Positions 51,697 through 61,724 are shown, numbered from the stretch's first letter. The stretch: DNA of 64,000 bases from Rhizobium sp. CIAT894 (GCF_000172795.2 NZ_CP020950.1:372001-436000), one strand, 5' to 3'. Notes: generated by a model not told the origin, from the sequence alone. Translations and numbers: made by a program.

Positions 51697-52611
51697 ATGA
51701 TGGATGTATGCTCGATGGGGATGGTGTTGTGCGGTGGGTACCTTCTTGCTGCATCCGCAGGCAGACTCGGCGGCGCTGAGAATGTCTTATCTGACTCGCC
51801 TTTGTCCGCGGCTGATGTATCGAGTTTCGAGACTTTCATAGTTCGCAGCCCACCGACATCACTCAATCTGGATCCATTTTATGCCAAATATGCTGACGCA
51901 GCGGGCATACCTATTATTTCGTCAAACAAGGTTCCAGACACGGCACTATTGATCTCACGTGACATTGTCCTCTACATGTTGTCAGAACGCCGTGATGTCC
52001 GCGATGCTTTAATCCAGGCTGGAGCGCGGGTGGGCGTCATGGCAATTGACGAGACGACGACTGATATTCCCGAGCAGCGGGATTGGAAGAAGCCTCTTCC
52101 CGATGATCCACGTCTCACCCCTGACGAGCGGCGGGATTACGCCAACACGATCGGCAAGATGACTGCCCGAGACTACTGGGCACAAAGGGCGCGCGGCATG
52201 GGCGGGCTCTACACGACGGGAGCTGTGGAGAATTTGATGGGCGTGCCGGGCACGCGGTATTACGGCGGGAACATTCTTGTTCACGAATTCTCACATAATA
52301 TTTTCAACGCGCTGCGCACGGTAGATCCTGATCTCGTTGCACGAGTTGAACGTGCCTATTCGCACGCCTACGAGAAAGGCCTCTGGGCGTGTTCCTATAT
52401 GGAGAACAACGTCGATGAGTATTGGGCCGAGGGCACGCGATTTTGGTTCAATACGAACTTGGCTTACAGCCGAGGCAATCTCACCATTGCCACATCAGAA
52501 GATTTCGAGGCTCACGATCCAAACCTCTATAATATCATGGCCGAAGTCTACCGCCATGACCACCACATTCTGGCGGATGTCTATTACCGGCATTCGGCGA
52601 AGTCGCAGTAA
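51697..52611 (+). CDS. Predicted secreted zinc metallopeptidase-like protein
   Basis: The 304-residue frame starts with a hydrophobic segment MDVCSMGMVLCGGYLLAASA that looks like a signal peptide or anchor. Around residue 190 it has NILVHEFSHNIFNALRTVD, an HExxH zinc motif, and about 55 residues on ENNVDEYWAEGTRFWFNTN, where a glutamate could be the third ligand. I do not recognise a named family with certainty. The isolated place between nodA and IS elements on a symbiotic plasmid suggests an accessory, possibly host-interaction role. IS3 copy B begins 200 bases downstream. Confidence 0.65.
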   Translation: MMDVCSMGMVLCGGYLLAASAGRLGGAENVLSDSPLSAADVSSFETFIVRSPPTSLNLDPFYAKYADAAGIPIISSNKVPDTALLISRDIVLYMLSERRDVRDALIQAGARVGVMAIDETTTDIPEQRDWKKPLPDDPRLTPDERRDYANTIGKMTARDYWAQRARGMGGLYTTGAVENLMGVPGTRYYGGNILVHEFSHNIFNALRTVDPDLVARVERAYSHAYEKGLWACSYMENNVDEYWAEGTRFWFNTNLAYSRGNLTIATSEDFEAHDPNLYNIMAEVYRHDHHILADVYYRHSAKSQ

Positions 52612-52810
52612 TGTCCTTTGGTATTGACTGCCGGCCTCATGCTGCAATCCCGCTGGAGACCCGAACTATCGCTGATCGTCCGTAATTTGTCAGAGCCAGC
52701 CATAAATTTGAGTTTCCGTTCAATTGAAGCGCCCATGTTGTTCCCACGGGTGCATACCAAGTACTTCGTGGCCGCTGGAATTGGCTCCTTGTGCAACATC
52801 GAGACCAAAT

Positions 52811-53750
52811 GACCTGCCACTGAATTTTCATCCGGCGGCGATTAGAGCCTCGGCGGTCTTGAACCGCTCCCAAACGTTGGACCACCGGATGCTAGAGTTT
52901 TCCGGCTTTACTCAGGGAGGCGGGCTGGTTGCGCACCCTGAATTCACCAACGAGATCGGCACCTTGTTGCCGATCGCACCATGAGGTCTTTCCTCATTGT
53001 AGTATCTACGCCAATCCTCCATCTTTTCGCGGGCATCCGCAAGGGTCAGGAACCAATGCTGGTTTAGGCATTCTGCACGGAAGCGGCCATTGAACGCTTC
53101 GATGAAGGCATTATCAGTCGGCTTGCCGGGGCGTGAGAAGTCCAACGTCACACCCTTGGAATAGGCCCGCAGGTCCAAGTCGCGCGACACGAACTCGGTC
53201 CCTTGGTCGACACGGATCGTTTTCGGATAGCCGGCTTTTTGGCACACCCGTTCAAGGGTTTGCACAACGTCTTCGCCTCTATAGCTATGACGTGGATCAA
53301 GCACCGGCACGTAGCGCGAGAAGGTGTCGACCACCGTCAGCACGCGCAGTTTCTTACCCGTTGCGAGTTGGTCATGGACGAAGTCCATCGCCCAGACGTC
53401 GTTGGGTCCGACGGCCATGTGCCGATCCTCGCGAAGCTTGGCTTTTACCCCCCGCTTCGGTGTCTTGTTCCGCAACTGTAGCCCCAAGTCCCTGTAAATG
53501 CGGTAGGTTCGCTTGATGTTGGTGCCCCAACCCACGCGTTCCAACAGCACATGCACGCGGCGATAGCCGTACCGCACACGGATCTCGCAGATCTCGCGAA
53601 TACGACGTTCCAGACCGGCCTGATCAGCACGGCGAGAGGTATAGTGGTGAGTTGATCGATCGAAGTTCAACGCTCCACAAGCACGTCGGATCGAGATCGC
53701 CCAATCGCAGCACATGCCTTTCACCATCTCCCGCTTCCGAGCAGGCCTTA
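52811..53750 (-). mobile_element. IS3-family insertion sequence, copy B, truncated
   Basis: The left end (GACCTGCC) and the whole of OrfB match copy A almost base for base. At 53750 the element stops, exactly where an IS5-type element begins, so orfA and the right end are missing. OrfB (52912-53750) is open, but without OrfA and one end this copy cannot move on its own. Confidence 0.88.
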
Positions 53751-53819
53751 GGAGTCGTGGACTCTTGGGATTCCCAAAGGTGAGCAAATCAGATTCAAGA
53801 CTGTCTTTTGGAGGCAGTC

Positions 53820-54197
53820 ATGGGTGTTTTAGATCGTCTCATTCTTCGAGATGACCAGTGGGAGCGGATGTCTCGCCATATCATTGGCGACGATCGCACG
53901 CGTGGTTCGTCTGGACGTGACAATCGCATGTTTGTGGAAGCGGTCTTGTGGATCGTGCGGACGGGTTCGCCCTGGCGCGATCTGCCGGAGGTGTTCGGTG
54001 ATTGGAACAGCGTGTTTCGCCGCTTCAGCCGCTGGAGCCAAAAGGGTGTCTGGTGGCGTGTCTTTGAGGCGATGTCGGAGGATACCGACTTCGAATATCT
54101 GATCGTCGACAGCACTATTATTCGCGCCCACCAGCACGCCTCCGGCGCAAAAAGGGGGCTGAAGATCAGGCCCTTGGCCGTTCCCGCGGAGGCTTGA
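53820..54197 (+). CDS. IS5-family transposase, first part
   Basis: The 125-residue N-terminal part, MGVLDRLILRDDQWERMSRH onward, has the DUF4096-type domain with SPWRDLPEVFGDWNSVFRRF. The start follows GGAGGCAGTC. It ends out of frame after the first catalytic Asp, consistent with frameshift translation into the second frame. Confidence 0.85.
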   Translation: MGVLDRLILRDDQWERMSRHIIGDDRTRGSSGRDNRMFVEAVLWIVRTGSPWRDLPEVFGDWNSVFRRFSRWSQKGVWWRVFEAMSEDTDFEYLIVDSTIIRAHQHASGAKRGLKIRPLAVPAEA

Positions 54198-54580
54198 GCA
54201 CCAAAATCCATATGGCCGTGCGTGGCCTTGGATGTCCCGTTCGTTTCATTCTGACCGCCGGTCAGAAAGGCGATGCCCCGCAAGCCGATCTCCTGATCGA
54301 AGACCTGCCAGCCGAGGTCGTCATGGCCGATACGGCGTACGACAGCGACCGGCTACGCAAACTCATTGCCGACAAGGGCGCGCAAGCGATCATCCCGAAC
54401 AATCCCTCGCGTGCCAAGAAGTATCCGCTCGACAAGCAACTCTATGCTCAGCGTTATCTCGTCGAATGCTGCTTCTCGAAGCTCAAGCAGTTTCGACGCA
54501 TCGCCACACGATATGAGAAAACCGTTCGAAATTACAAAGCCATGATCGCTCTGGCCGCAACAATCCTATGGCTCAGATAA
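54194..54580 (+). CDS. IS5-family transposase, second part
   Basis: The 128-residue catalytic C-terminal half begins STKIHMAVRGLGCPVRFILT, with AGQKGDAPQA, MADTAYDSD and the Y-x2-R-x3-E-x6-K type signature within RYLVECCFSKLKQFRRIATR. Overlaps the first part by four bases. Confidence 0.85.
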   Translation: MSTKIHMAVRGLGCPVRFILTAGQKGDAPQADLLIEDLPAEVVMADTAYDSDRLRKLIADKGAQAIIPNNPSRAKKYPLDKQLYAQRYLVECCFSKLKQFRRIATRYEKTVRNYKAMIALAATILWLR

Positions 54581-55039
54581 GTGTCCACAGCTCCTAGAGC
54601 AAATCCTGTTCAATCTGGGTCATATCCAGCGGCCTTAAAGTAGTTTGCGCATTCTGCCGGAGTGAAGCGAGGCATCCAGGCCCCGACCGCATCCCATAGA
54701 GCACCGATCTTTCGCTCGGCTCGGCCTCGCAACATGGCTTTCAGCTTCGAGAATGCGTTCTCGATTGGATTGAAGTCCGGGCTATAGGGCGGAAGGAACA
54801 TGAGCTTGGCGCCGGCACGTTCGATGGCATCGCGGACACCGGCTATCTTGTGTGCAGGCAGGTTATCCATAATGACCACGTCGCCGATCTCCAGGGTCGG
54901 CACCAGCACCTGTTCGACATAAGCAAGGAAGACGTTGCCGTTCATCGCGCCATCCTAGAGCGGGTCCTGCGATCGATGAATCGAATGTGAGGTGACGTAG
55001 CGAGCCGCATCTGATTCAACATCCACAGCGAAGAGGTGG

Positions 55040-55426
55040 ATGATGGCACAGGCACTGAGCGATGATCTTCGATTACGGGTAGTGAAGGCGTCTGCGTCGG
55101 GTATGTCTGCACGGCAGGCCGCAGCTCGGTTCGGAGTTGGGATTTCAACGGCGATCCGCTGGATCGCAAGAGCGAAAGAGGGTGAACTGACGTCGCGGCC
55201 GCAAGGCTGGCGACGACCATCGGCGCTGGATGCACACGAGGCATTTGTCGTCGCACTGATCGAAGACCGTAAGGACGTGACGCTCGATGAAATGGTCGGG
55301 CGCTTGTTCGCCGAGCGGCAGGTGAAGATCAGCCGGAGTGCACTTGGCGCCTGGCTACGAGGCCGCGGCTGGACGTTTAAAAAAAGACCGCACATGCACT
55401 GGAGCAAGACCGGCCGGATGTCCTGA
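55040..55426 (+). CDS. IS630-family transposase OrfA (nested element)
   Basis: A 128-residue helix-turn-helix protein starting [20 protein letters not shown], with [20 protein letters not shown]. The A-run near its end allows a -1 shift into the catalytic frame. Confidence 0.87.
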   Translation: MMAQALSDDLRLRVVKASASGMSARQAAARFGVGISTAIRWIARAKEGELTSRPQGWRRPSALDAHEAFVVALIEDRKDVTLDEMVGRLFAERQVKISRSALGAWLRGRGWTFKKRPHMHWSKTGRMS

Positions 55427-55512
55427 AGCGCCGGCGCATCTGGTTTGATGGTCAGCTCGATCTCGATCCGAAGAAGCTGATCTTCATCGATGAAACTGGC
55501 CTTTCGACGAAG

Positions 55513-55986
55513 ATGGCACGTCTGCGCGGACGTGCACTTCGAGGCGAGCGATGCCGAGCCGGCGTGCCACATGGGCATTGGAAAACAACGACCTTCACCG
55601 GAGCGTTGCGCCTTACGGGAATGACCGCACCGTTTGTCTACGACGGCGCGATGAACGGTAACGTCTTTCTGGCCTATATCGAGCAGGTGTTGCTGCCGAC
55701 CCTTCAGACTGGTGACGTTGTGGTCATGGATAACCTCCCAGCTCACAAGACAGCCGGTGTGCGCGACGCAATCGAGCGCGCTGGCGCTACGCTCATGTTC
55801 CTTCCACCCTATAGTCCCGACTTCAACCCCATCGAAAACGCCTTCTCGAAACTGAAAGCCATGTTGCGCGGCAGGGCGGAGAGGAAGATCGACGCCCTAT
55901 GGGACGCAGTCGGCGCTTTGATACCCCGCTTCACTCCTGCAGAATGCGCCAACTACTTCAGGGCTGCCGGATATGACCCGGATTGA
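55513..55986 (+). CDS. IS630-family transposase, catalytic part (nested element)
   Basis: The DDE domain has [20 protein letters not shown] and [20 protein letters not shown]; the first Asp ([10 protein letters not shown]) lies upstream of the ATG at 55513 in the same frame, so the real product must start by frameshift from OrfA, near 55385. Confidence 0.85.
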   Translation: MARLRGRALRGERCRAGVPHGHWKTTTFTGALRLTGMTAPFVYDGAMNGNVFLAYIEQVLLPTLQTGDVVVMDNLPAHKTAGVRDAIERAGATLMFLPPYSPDFNPIENAFSKLKAMLRGRAERKIDALWDAVGALIPRFTPAECANYFRAAGYDPD

Positions 55987-56689
55987 ACAGGATCTGCTCT
56001 AGACGAATGGTGCGGTCATTCCGCTGAGGCGCAACGCACCGGTGAAAGTCGTTGTTTTCCAATGGCCGTGCGGCACGCCGGCACGGCAACGCTCACCTCG
56101 CAATGCACGTCCGCGCAGACGTGACATCTTGGTCGAGAGGCCGGTTTCGTCGATGAAGATCAGTTTCTCCGGATCGAGGTCCAATTGACCATCGAACCAG
56201 GCGCGCCGGCGCTTCAGGACGTCCGGTCGGTCCTGCTCCAGTGCGTGTGCGGTCTTTTTTTAAAGGTCCACCCACGGCCTCGGAGCCAGGCGCCAAGTGC
56301 GCTGCGGCTGATCTTCACCTGCCGCTCGACGGACAAGCGCTCAACCATCTCATCGAGCGTCACATCCCTACGCTCGTCGATCAACGCGACAACGAATTCC
56401 TCGTGTGCATCCACTGCCGAAGGTCGTCTCCAGCCCTGTGGCCGAGCAGTTAACTCACCCTCTTTCGCTCTTGCGATCCAGCGGATCGCTGTCGAAATCC
56501 CAACTCCGAAACGAGCCGCAGCCTGCCGAGCCGAAATGCCCGACGCAGACGCTTTCAAAACCCGTATTCGGAGATCATCGCTCAGGGCCTGTCCCATCAT
56601 CCACCTCTCCGCTGTGGATGTTGAATCAGCTTCGACCGGCCCCGTCACCTCACAATCGATTCATCAATCGCAGGACATGCTCTAGCATC

Positions 56690-57193
56690 GCCAAGCCATT
56701 TGGCGCAAACGACAACGATTTTCTGATCGAGGGGCTGCTTCAGACCGCGGCTAGAATTCGTGCTTTCGAAACGGCTTTGCGCAAGTACGCCGGATGTAAC
56801 GAGACGCTGACTGCCGACAAGCTGACAGTCGAGCAGAACCACAATGTTAAACGATATTCCGAAGCGGTGCAGGACTTGCGCGTCTGGGATGCCATGGACG
56901 CCATAGACGCCTTTTTCGACGTTGCGTCTTTTTCAAGGGCAGATACCTCAGTCAGCGCAGCGGAAGTTTCCGTATTTCTAAGCCTTCTTAATCCTGTGAC
57001 CCCGATGCTTGCGGCGCGGTATGGTGCTTTCTTTTTCGGAGCCGGATGGCGGCCGGGGCTCGATGGCGGCACTATCCGGCCAAGCACCGGCTTACGCAAA
57101 CCGGTTGATTTCCCATTGTTTAGCGACCCGATTCCGGAAGCCTTCATAGAGGCTTATGAAAGACGATTTAGGCAAGTCCGGCCGAATTCTTAG
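56690..57193 (+). CDS. Unrecognised gene, 5' end cut by IS630 copy C
   Basis: The frame runs through the IS end and reads SIAKPFGANDNDFLIEGLLQ, IRAFETALRKYAGCNETLTA, VWDAMDAIDAFFDVASFSRA, then LLNPVTPMLAARYGAFFFGA and DFPLFSDPIPEAFIEAYERR to the stop. Amino-acid use is natural for a soluble protein, so it is likely the C-terminal 168 residues of a real gene interrupted by the IS. No family recognised. Confidence 0.5.
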   Translation, partial: AKPFGANDNDFLIEGLLQTAARIRAFETALRKYAGCNETLTADKLTVEQNHNVKRYSEAVQDLRVWDAMDAIDAFFDVASFSRADTSVSAAEVSVFLSLLNPVTPMLAARYGAFFFGAGWRPGLDGGTIRPSTGLRKPVDFPLFSDPIPEAFIEAYERRFRQVRPNS

Positions 57194-57299
57194 CTTTTAA
57201 TGACGGCAACCGCTTTGACGATCCCGAGGCGAGTAACGCGGGCGCCGACCGGATGACGGCATCTCGATAGCGGAGAACGCAAGGCGGCAGTCGGGCGAC

Positions 57300-57660
57300 C
57301 TACTTCGTTCCGAAAGGCCCACGACGGCTTTCTGGCGTGCGACGGCGTCGCGCTTGGCGGCGGGCCTTTCTATTTTTTTTAAGGAGCTCGGGAAGTGGGG
57401 CCGTATCCAGGATCTGCTCGGCGAGCAGTCTCTTCAGTGTGGCGTTCTCTTCCTCAAGCGCCTTCAGGCGCGTTGATCTTTTCATCACAAATTACTGGCA
57501 CGCCACCAATATCTTGAACATGCTTCCAAACAGAAGGAGCCCGCCAGTCGATAGCCAGCGTTGGCAAAGCCTCTCCGGTATCGCGATATGATGAACCTAC
57601 TTCCGCCCATCCGTTCACTAGCATTTCATGTCGCTCGGTGACGCCGCTCCACATCGCCTA
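57300..57660 (-). mobile_element. IS3-family orfA remnant
   Basis: The 62-residue frame at 57300-57488, MKRSTRLKALEEENATLKRL then LAEQILDTAPLPELLKKN, resembles the coiled-coil tail of an IS3 OrfA. The frame at 57454-57654 (HVQDIGGVPVICDEKINAPE) runs alongside and is like the plus-strand fragment near 27655. No other part of the element is visible. Confidence 0.45.
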
Positions 57661-57802
57661 TTGCTAAGGTGCCATTCGATATTTAAAGTGGATTATCTGC
57701 AACTATAACGTCTATCGTAACTATGCGGCCTACTTAATTGATCACCAAACTAACCTAAGCCTTTTTGACGAACCTTCATTGGATCTATGCTGGAAGGTTC
57801 TG

Positions 57803-57849
57803 TACTGGAAAAATCGATTGTTTGGATATAAAATATCCGTTGTTTGGAT
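57803..57849 (-). promoter_or_regulatory. nod box upstream of nodD, facing away
   Basis: On the minus strand: ATCCAAACAACGGATA, six bases, then TATCCAAACAATCGATTTTT. It ends 11 bases before the nodD start but points left, away from it, into IS debris. NodD bound here could repress its own gene; no intact target gene lies to the left. Confidence 0.7.
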
Positions 57850-57859
57850 GTGACTAAAG

Positions 57860-58816
57860 ATGCGTTTCAAGGGCCTTGATCTAAACCTGCTCGTTGCATT
57901 GGATGCGCTCACGACCGAGCGCAACCTAACGGCTGCCGCACGTAGTATCAATCTAAGTCAACCAGCAATGAGTGCCGCCATTGGTAGGCTTCGGGACTAT
58001 TTCCGCGACGAATTGTTTACAATGAATGGTCGAGAACTTCGGCTGACGCCCCGTGCCGAAGGACTTGCCTCGGCAGTGCGTGAAACTCTCTTGCAGGTAC
58101 AATGCTCAATCATCTCTTGGGAGCCGTTTAACCCGTCGAAGTCTGACAGATGCTTTAGAATAGTTCTGTCCGATTTCATGATGCTGATATACTTCAATAA
58201 AATCATTGAGCGAGTTGCTCGAGAAGCGCCCGCAGTCAGCTTTGAGTTGCTGCCTTTGGATAGTGATCCGTACGAGATGCTTAGCCGCGGTGACGTCGAC
58301 TTCCTCATCGTGCCTGAATTTTTTCTCTCGGGCGCACACCCGAGCGCAAAACTGTTCACAGAGAAGTTTGTATGTGTAGCCTGTTCGACAAATGTGGACC
58401 TACCTTCAGCGCTGACGATCGAGCAATATGTCTCCACGGGACACGTCGCTGCCGCGTTTGGGCGCTTTTTGAAGCCATCGGTCGAGGGCTGGTTCTTGCT
58501 CGAGAATGGTATTCAGAGGCGGGTGGAGGTCGTCGTGCAAGGGTTTAGCTTAATACCACCAGTCCTGCGTGGCACGAACCGCATAGCTAACCTACCGCTT
58601 CGCTTAGTCGAGCATTACGAAAGTACTTTCCCTTTGCGGATCATCAACCTTCCGTTACCGCTCCCCGTCTTCACAGAAGCTGTTCAATGGCCAGCGCTCC
58701 ATAATGCCGATCCAGGGAGCATCTGGTTCAGGGAGATATTGGTTGAGGAAGCTTCCCGTATGATGTCCTCCAACGCACCTAAAATACATGGGTTGCTACA
58801 ACAATCCGGTTCCTGA
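57860..58816 (+). CDS. nodD: NodD-type LysR regulator
   Basis: The 318-residue product starts [20 protein letters not shown] and has the NodD helix-turn-helix [20 protein letters not shown]. The effector domain ([33 protein letters not shown]) differs from NodD1 in many places, so flavonoid response may differ. Biovar phaseoli strains carry three nodD genes; whether this is nodD2 or nodD3 cannot be decided here. Confidence 0.9.
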   Translation: MRFKGLDLNLLVALDALTTERNLTAAARSINLSQPAMSAAIGRLRDYFRDELFTMNGRELRLTPRAEGLASAVRETLLQVQCSIISWEPFNPSKSDRCFRIVLSDFMMLIYFNKIIERVAREAPAVSFELLPLDSDPYEMLSRGDVDFLIVPEFFLSGAHPSAKLFTEKFVCVACSTNVDLPSALTIEQYVSTGHVAAAFGRFLKPSVEGWFLLENGIQRRVEVVVQGFSLIPPVLRGTNRIANLPLRLVEHYESTFPLRIINLPLPLPVFTEAVQWPALHNADPGSIWFREILVEEASRMMSSNAPKIHGLLQQSGS

Positions 58817-59224
58817 CCAAGGTTCCTGCTTGAGTAAGATCCGCCCGAGCCCGAATAAGTTCAACAGCCACCAAAGAGGCTTTTCAAAGGTATCCATCCG
58901 GGGAAGGCCGCTGACCTTGCCCCCAAGTTTTATCCAGTTTTGAGTTCGCTCCGACGGTTTTGGGTTGCTGTATTTGCGGCGGTAGCGGCGGGTTGCGGTG
59001 CGGAGCAATTGTGGTCCCCCAGCACCCTTCGATTTGCCGCCGAAGGTGCTAGACAGCACGTCGCGCAATCGTCCGAAGGGCGGCCGATCGGCGACGGACG
59101 TAGCGCTCAGCTTCGTCGATAAAATGGCCTGCGGGTCACTCACAGGTGGTGCCGTCTTCAGCTAATCGGCCGCGTCGCGGGTCGTCGCTCCCAATGCAGC
59201 CCAGCTTCCTAGGCTTCAGGATGG
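58817..59224. other. Convergent intergenic region between two nodD genes
   Basis: A minus-strand frame of 115 codons (58796-59143) has no domain and overlaps the end of nodD; it is not called. No clear terminator was seen. Confidence 0.4.
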
Positions 59225-60133
59225 TCACGGCAATCGCGCTGCCTCCTGAACCATTATATCTCGCATCCAGATATTTGCCGGATCTTTGTCGTGAAGTACC
59301 GGCCATTGGACTGCCTCGGTGAATGTCGGCAGCGCTATCGGGGGCGCAGTCATCCGCAATGGTATCGTGTCCTCAAAAAGCCCAACTAGTCGTAACGGAA
59401 CGGTTGCGATGCGATCGGTGCCCATTAGGGCGGCGGGGATCATGCTAAAGCTTGAAACAACGACTTCGACCCGCCTCTTGAGGCCATGCTCCTGCAAGAA
59501 GCAATCTTCTATGGTAGGCTGCTGCGTCCGACCGAACCTAACTACCGCGTGCCCCATTGAAGAATACTCCTCGGCAGTAAGGGCTTCCTCAAGTTGTTTG
59601 TTATTACTGCAGCCGACGCAAGTCAGTCGTTCCTGAAATAGATCTATCTTAGGGTGCGCGCTCGACATGAATAGCGGTGGGCTAATAAGGAAGTCTACGT
59701 CGCCGCGTCGCAATAGATCGTCTGGATTGTCAGTAAGAGGCAGCAAGTCAAAACTAATGCCGGGTGCTTCCCGCGCAAGACGCTCCAGTATCTTCTGAAA
59801 AAGAACAACTGTAACGAAATCGCATAAGCTTACTCGGAAATGACGATCTGATTGATCAGGAGTAAATTTATCCCAGGGTATGATATTGAGCCGAATATGC
59901 TGTAAAGCCTCACGAATCGCAGGCGCGAGGTCTTCCGCACGCGGAGTTGGAACGAACTCACGACCACGCATCGTAAATAGTTCATCGCGGAAATAGGAGC
60001 GGAGCCGGCGGACGGCTGCACTCATTGCGGGCTGGCTCAGATTAATGCTACGTGCCGCCGCAGTAAGGTTGCGCTCAATCATTAGTGCATCGAGCGCGAC
60101 AAGGAGATTTAGATCGAGGCCCTTAAATCGCAT
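59225..60133 (-). CDS. nodD: NodD-type LysR regulator, convergent copy
   Basis: A 302-residue NodD ([20 protein letters not shown]) with the same helix-turn-helix and effector region [39 protein letters not shown], ending MVQEAARLP. It is convergent with the previous nodD. No nod box was found next to its start, unlike the other copy. It diverges from the y4wF-like gene only in position, both lying on the minus strand. Confidence 0.9.
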   Translation of the reverse strand: MRFKGLDLNLLVALDALMIERNLTAAARSINLSQPAMSAAVRRLRSYFRDELFTMRGREFVPTPRAEDLAPAIREALQHIRLNIIPWDKFTPDQSDRHFRVSLCDFVTVVLFQKILERLAREAPGISFDLLPLTDNPDDLLRRGDVDFLISPPLFMSSAHPKIDLFQERLTCVGCSNNKQLEEALTAEEYSSMGHAVVRFGRTQQPTIEDCFLQEHGLKRRVEVVVSSFSMIPAALMGTDRIATVPLRLVGLFEDTIPLRMTAPPIALPTFTEAVQWPVLHDKDPANIWMRDIMVQEAARLP

Positions 60134-60284
60134 ATCTTTTAACTATCCAATAGTGCAGCCCATTCCACAATGGCTGTTCCTACGGCGATGGCTGAATTCG
60201 CCTTGGCGCTCCTCAATCGATTTGAGGGCGCGGCCACAGAGACTTAATCTCTGTGATCGGAAAGCAACCTGAGGCCAGTCCAGA

Positions 60285-61310
60285 TTAAGCCATAACTCCA
60301 GAGTGAACGCTCGTTGCAGTGTAATAGGAAGCCTCCAATGGCAAATCACCAAACGCCAGCTGGCAAAGAAGATAATTAGCACCTGCTTCCTCGACATGAT
60401 CGAGAAGATCTTGCCTAACTGAAGCAGCAGTACCAACTACGCACAACTGACAGTCTACTGCTGCATCAAAATCCGGCGGGAGGTTCTGAGGAGTCTGTAT
60501 CCCGTTAATCTCGTACAGAAACCTAAAGCTCCGAAGCCACCGTTGATAAGCCGGGGCCGCGAGCGAAATGGCATGCTTCGTCGTGCTGCCGGCCACCACC
60601 ATTCGGACCAACCCAAGGAACGGCGCCCGTTTCCTGCCCCCGGCGGTACGTCTCTCGTGTGCTCGGTAGGCATCAGTGATCTGGCGAACAGCAGAAGCAG
60701 GGCCCCCGCAGGCAAGATTTGTATCGTTCTCAGCCGCCCAGCGCGCAACCTCAGGACGACTGGTTGTAATCCATGTCGGAGGCTGAGGACGTTGGTGTGG
60801 CCGCAACATCAACGGGACTTTGTCTAGTTCAAAGTGGTCGCCTTTGTAGGAAAGAGCCTGAGCTCCTTCCTTCATCGCTTGGATGACGATCTCGCTGGCT
60901 TCGAGATAGCGCGATGTCGCCACCTCCTCATCAATACCGAAAAAGCTCCATTCGATTGGTAAGGAGCCGCGCCCCATGCCCAACTCGAGCCTGCCACCGC
61001 TCAGATGATCCAGCATGCAAATTTCTTCAAACGCACGTAACGGATGATAAAGGTTCAACAGCATAACCAAAGGACCGAGACGAAGATGCTGCGTGCGCTG
61101 AGCTACGCTTGCTAGAAATAGATTCGGCGAAGGTCCTCTGCCGTGGGGAGTACAGTGGTGCTCTGCGACGTGATATCCATAAAAGCCAAGGCGATCGCAG
61201 ACCTCTGCCAACTTCATCCGATCTTCATACTGGCGCGCAATCTCCCTTCCGTCTTCGTCCAAATGGTCGAAGATACCAACCATCAGCTTTGCGGGAAGAG
61301 AGTTTTTCAT
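60285..61310 (-). CDS. Luciferase-like flavin monooxygenase (y4wF-like)
   Basis: The 341-residue product has the bacterial luciferase fold: FYGYHVAEHHCTPHGRGPSP, RTQHLRLGPLVMLLNLYHPL and DHLSGGRLELGMGRGSLPIE. A nod box lies about 530 bases upstream on the same strand. In NGR234 the y4wEFG locus, behind a nod box, includes a similar monooxygenase and is needed for flavonoid-induced indole acetic acid synthesis. I infer the same family; the reaction is not known from sequence. Confidence 0.7.
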   Translation of the reverse strand: MKNSLPAKLMVGIFDHLDEDGREIARQYEDRMKLAEVCDRLGFYGYHVAEHHCTPHGRGPSPNLFLASVAQRTQHLRLGPLVMLLNLYHPLRAFEEICMLDHLSGGRLELGMGRGSLPIEWSFFGIDEEVATSRYLEASEIVIQAMKEGAQALSYKGDHFELDKVPLMLRPHQRPQPPTWITTSRPEVARWAAENDTNLACGGPASAVRQITDAYRAHERRTAGGRKRAPFLGLVRMVVAGSTTKHAISLAAPAYQRWLRSFRFLYEINGIQTPQNLPPDFDAAVDCQLCVVGTAASVRQDLLDHVEEAGANYLLCQLAFGDLPLEASYYTATSVHSGVMA

Positions 61311-61406
61311 TTAAATGTCTCCAAGTTTGGCGGCGAATTTTCGGTGACCAAGACCGGAGGGTGGCCCCGATGTCTTTCGCCAGGAATCATCGAAAAGCTG
61401 CTGGTT

Positions 61407-61724
61407 CTAAAAAACGATGCTGACGCCGATGAGCTGATCATAATGCTCACGTTGAAATGACATTGAATCATTCGTATTCATGTATGACTTCGCGGTGGGT
61501 AACACCCCATCTCGCATACCCACAGCTCCGTTCACTTTTGAGAAGCCAAGGATTGGCAAGATCGGATAGTGGTTGTTCAGCTTTTGTGGCGACCCAAATG
61601 TGTTAAAGCTGGTATTCGGTTTAATGCGACGAGGCTCCTGCAGTAGGCGAAGAAAGGACCCAGAGCTATGTCTCGGCGCTTGATTGGCAGACGAGAGCGC
61701 CTTCTGCAGTTCCACGTTGGCCAT
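61407..61724 (-). CDS. Small hypothetical protein between nod box and y4wF-like gene
   Basis: The 105-residue frame from the ATG at 61724 (MANVELQKALSSANQAPRHS), preceded by GGAGACGAAC, lies 110 bases after a nod box and 96 bases before the monooxygenase. No domain is recognised. Position and ribosome site support a real gene; codon use is less convincing. Confidence 0.5.
   Translation of the reverse strand: MANVELQKALSSANQAPRHSSGSFLRLLQEPRRIKPNTSFNTFGSPQKLNNHYPILPILGFSKVNGAVGMRDGVLPTAKSYMNTNDSMSFQREHYDQLIGVSIVF

Larger units (their letters stand above)
53752..54594 (+). mobile_element. IS5-family (IS427-type) insertion sequence
   Basis: An element of about 843 bases with imperfect inverted ends: GAGTCGTGGAC on the left, GAGCTGTGGAC read inward from the right, with TA outside. 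Two overlapping frames (53820-54197 and 54194-54580) carry the transposase: LILRDDQWERM, IVDSTIIRAHQHASGAK (first Asp), then MADTAYDSDRLRKLI (second) and ECCFSKLKQFRRIATRYEKT (Glu). The A-run AAAAAGG before the overlap is a likely -1 slip site joining them. Confidence 0.85.
54958..55999 (+). mobile_element. IS630-family insertion sequence nested in copy C
   Basis: A 1042-base element between TA dinucleotides, in the opposite orientation to its host. It is related to but clearly diverged from copies A-C (for example [34 protein letters not shown]). OrfA is 55040-55426. The catalytic frame is open from about 55420 through [20 protein letters not shown] to 55986. TTTAAAAAAAG precedes the switch of frame. 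Confidence 0.9.
54597..56682 (-). mobile_element. IS630-family insertion sequence, copy C (split by another IS630)
   Basis: The two halves, 54597-54957 and 56000-56682, join to a normal IS630 like copy B. OrfA (56214-56600) is intact, while OrfB is cut after [13 protein letters not shown], and its remainder [15 protein letters not shown] lies 1 kb away. The interruption is a second IS630-type element inserted at a TA. Confidence 0.88.

Noticed and set aside
58796..59143. 115-codon minus-strand frame between the two nodD genes
   Set aside because: It overlaps the nodD end, has no domain and no ribosome site.
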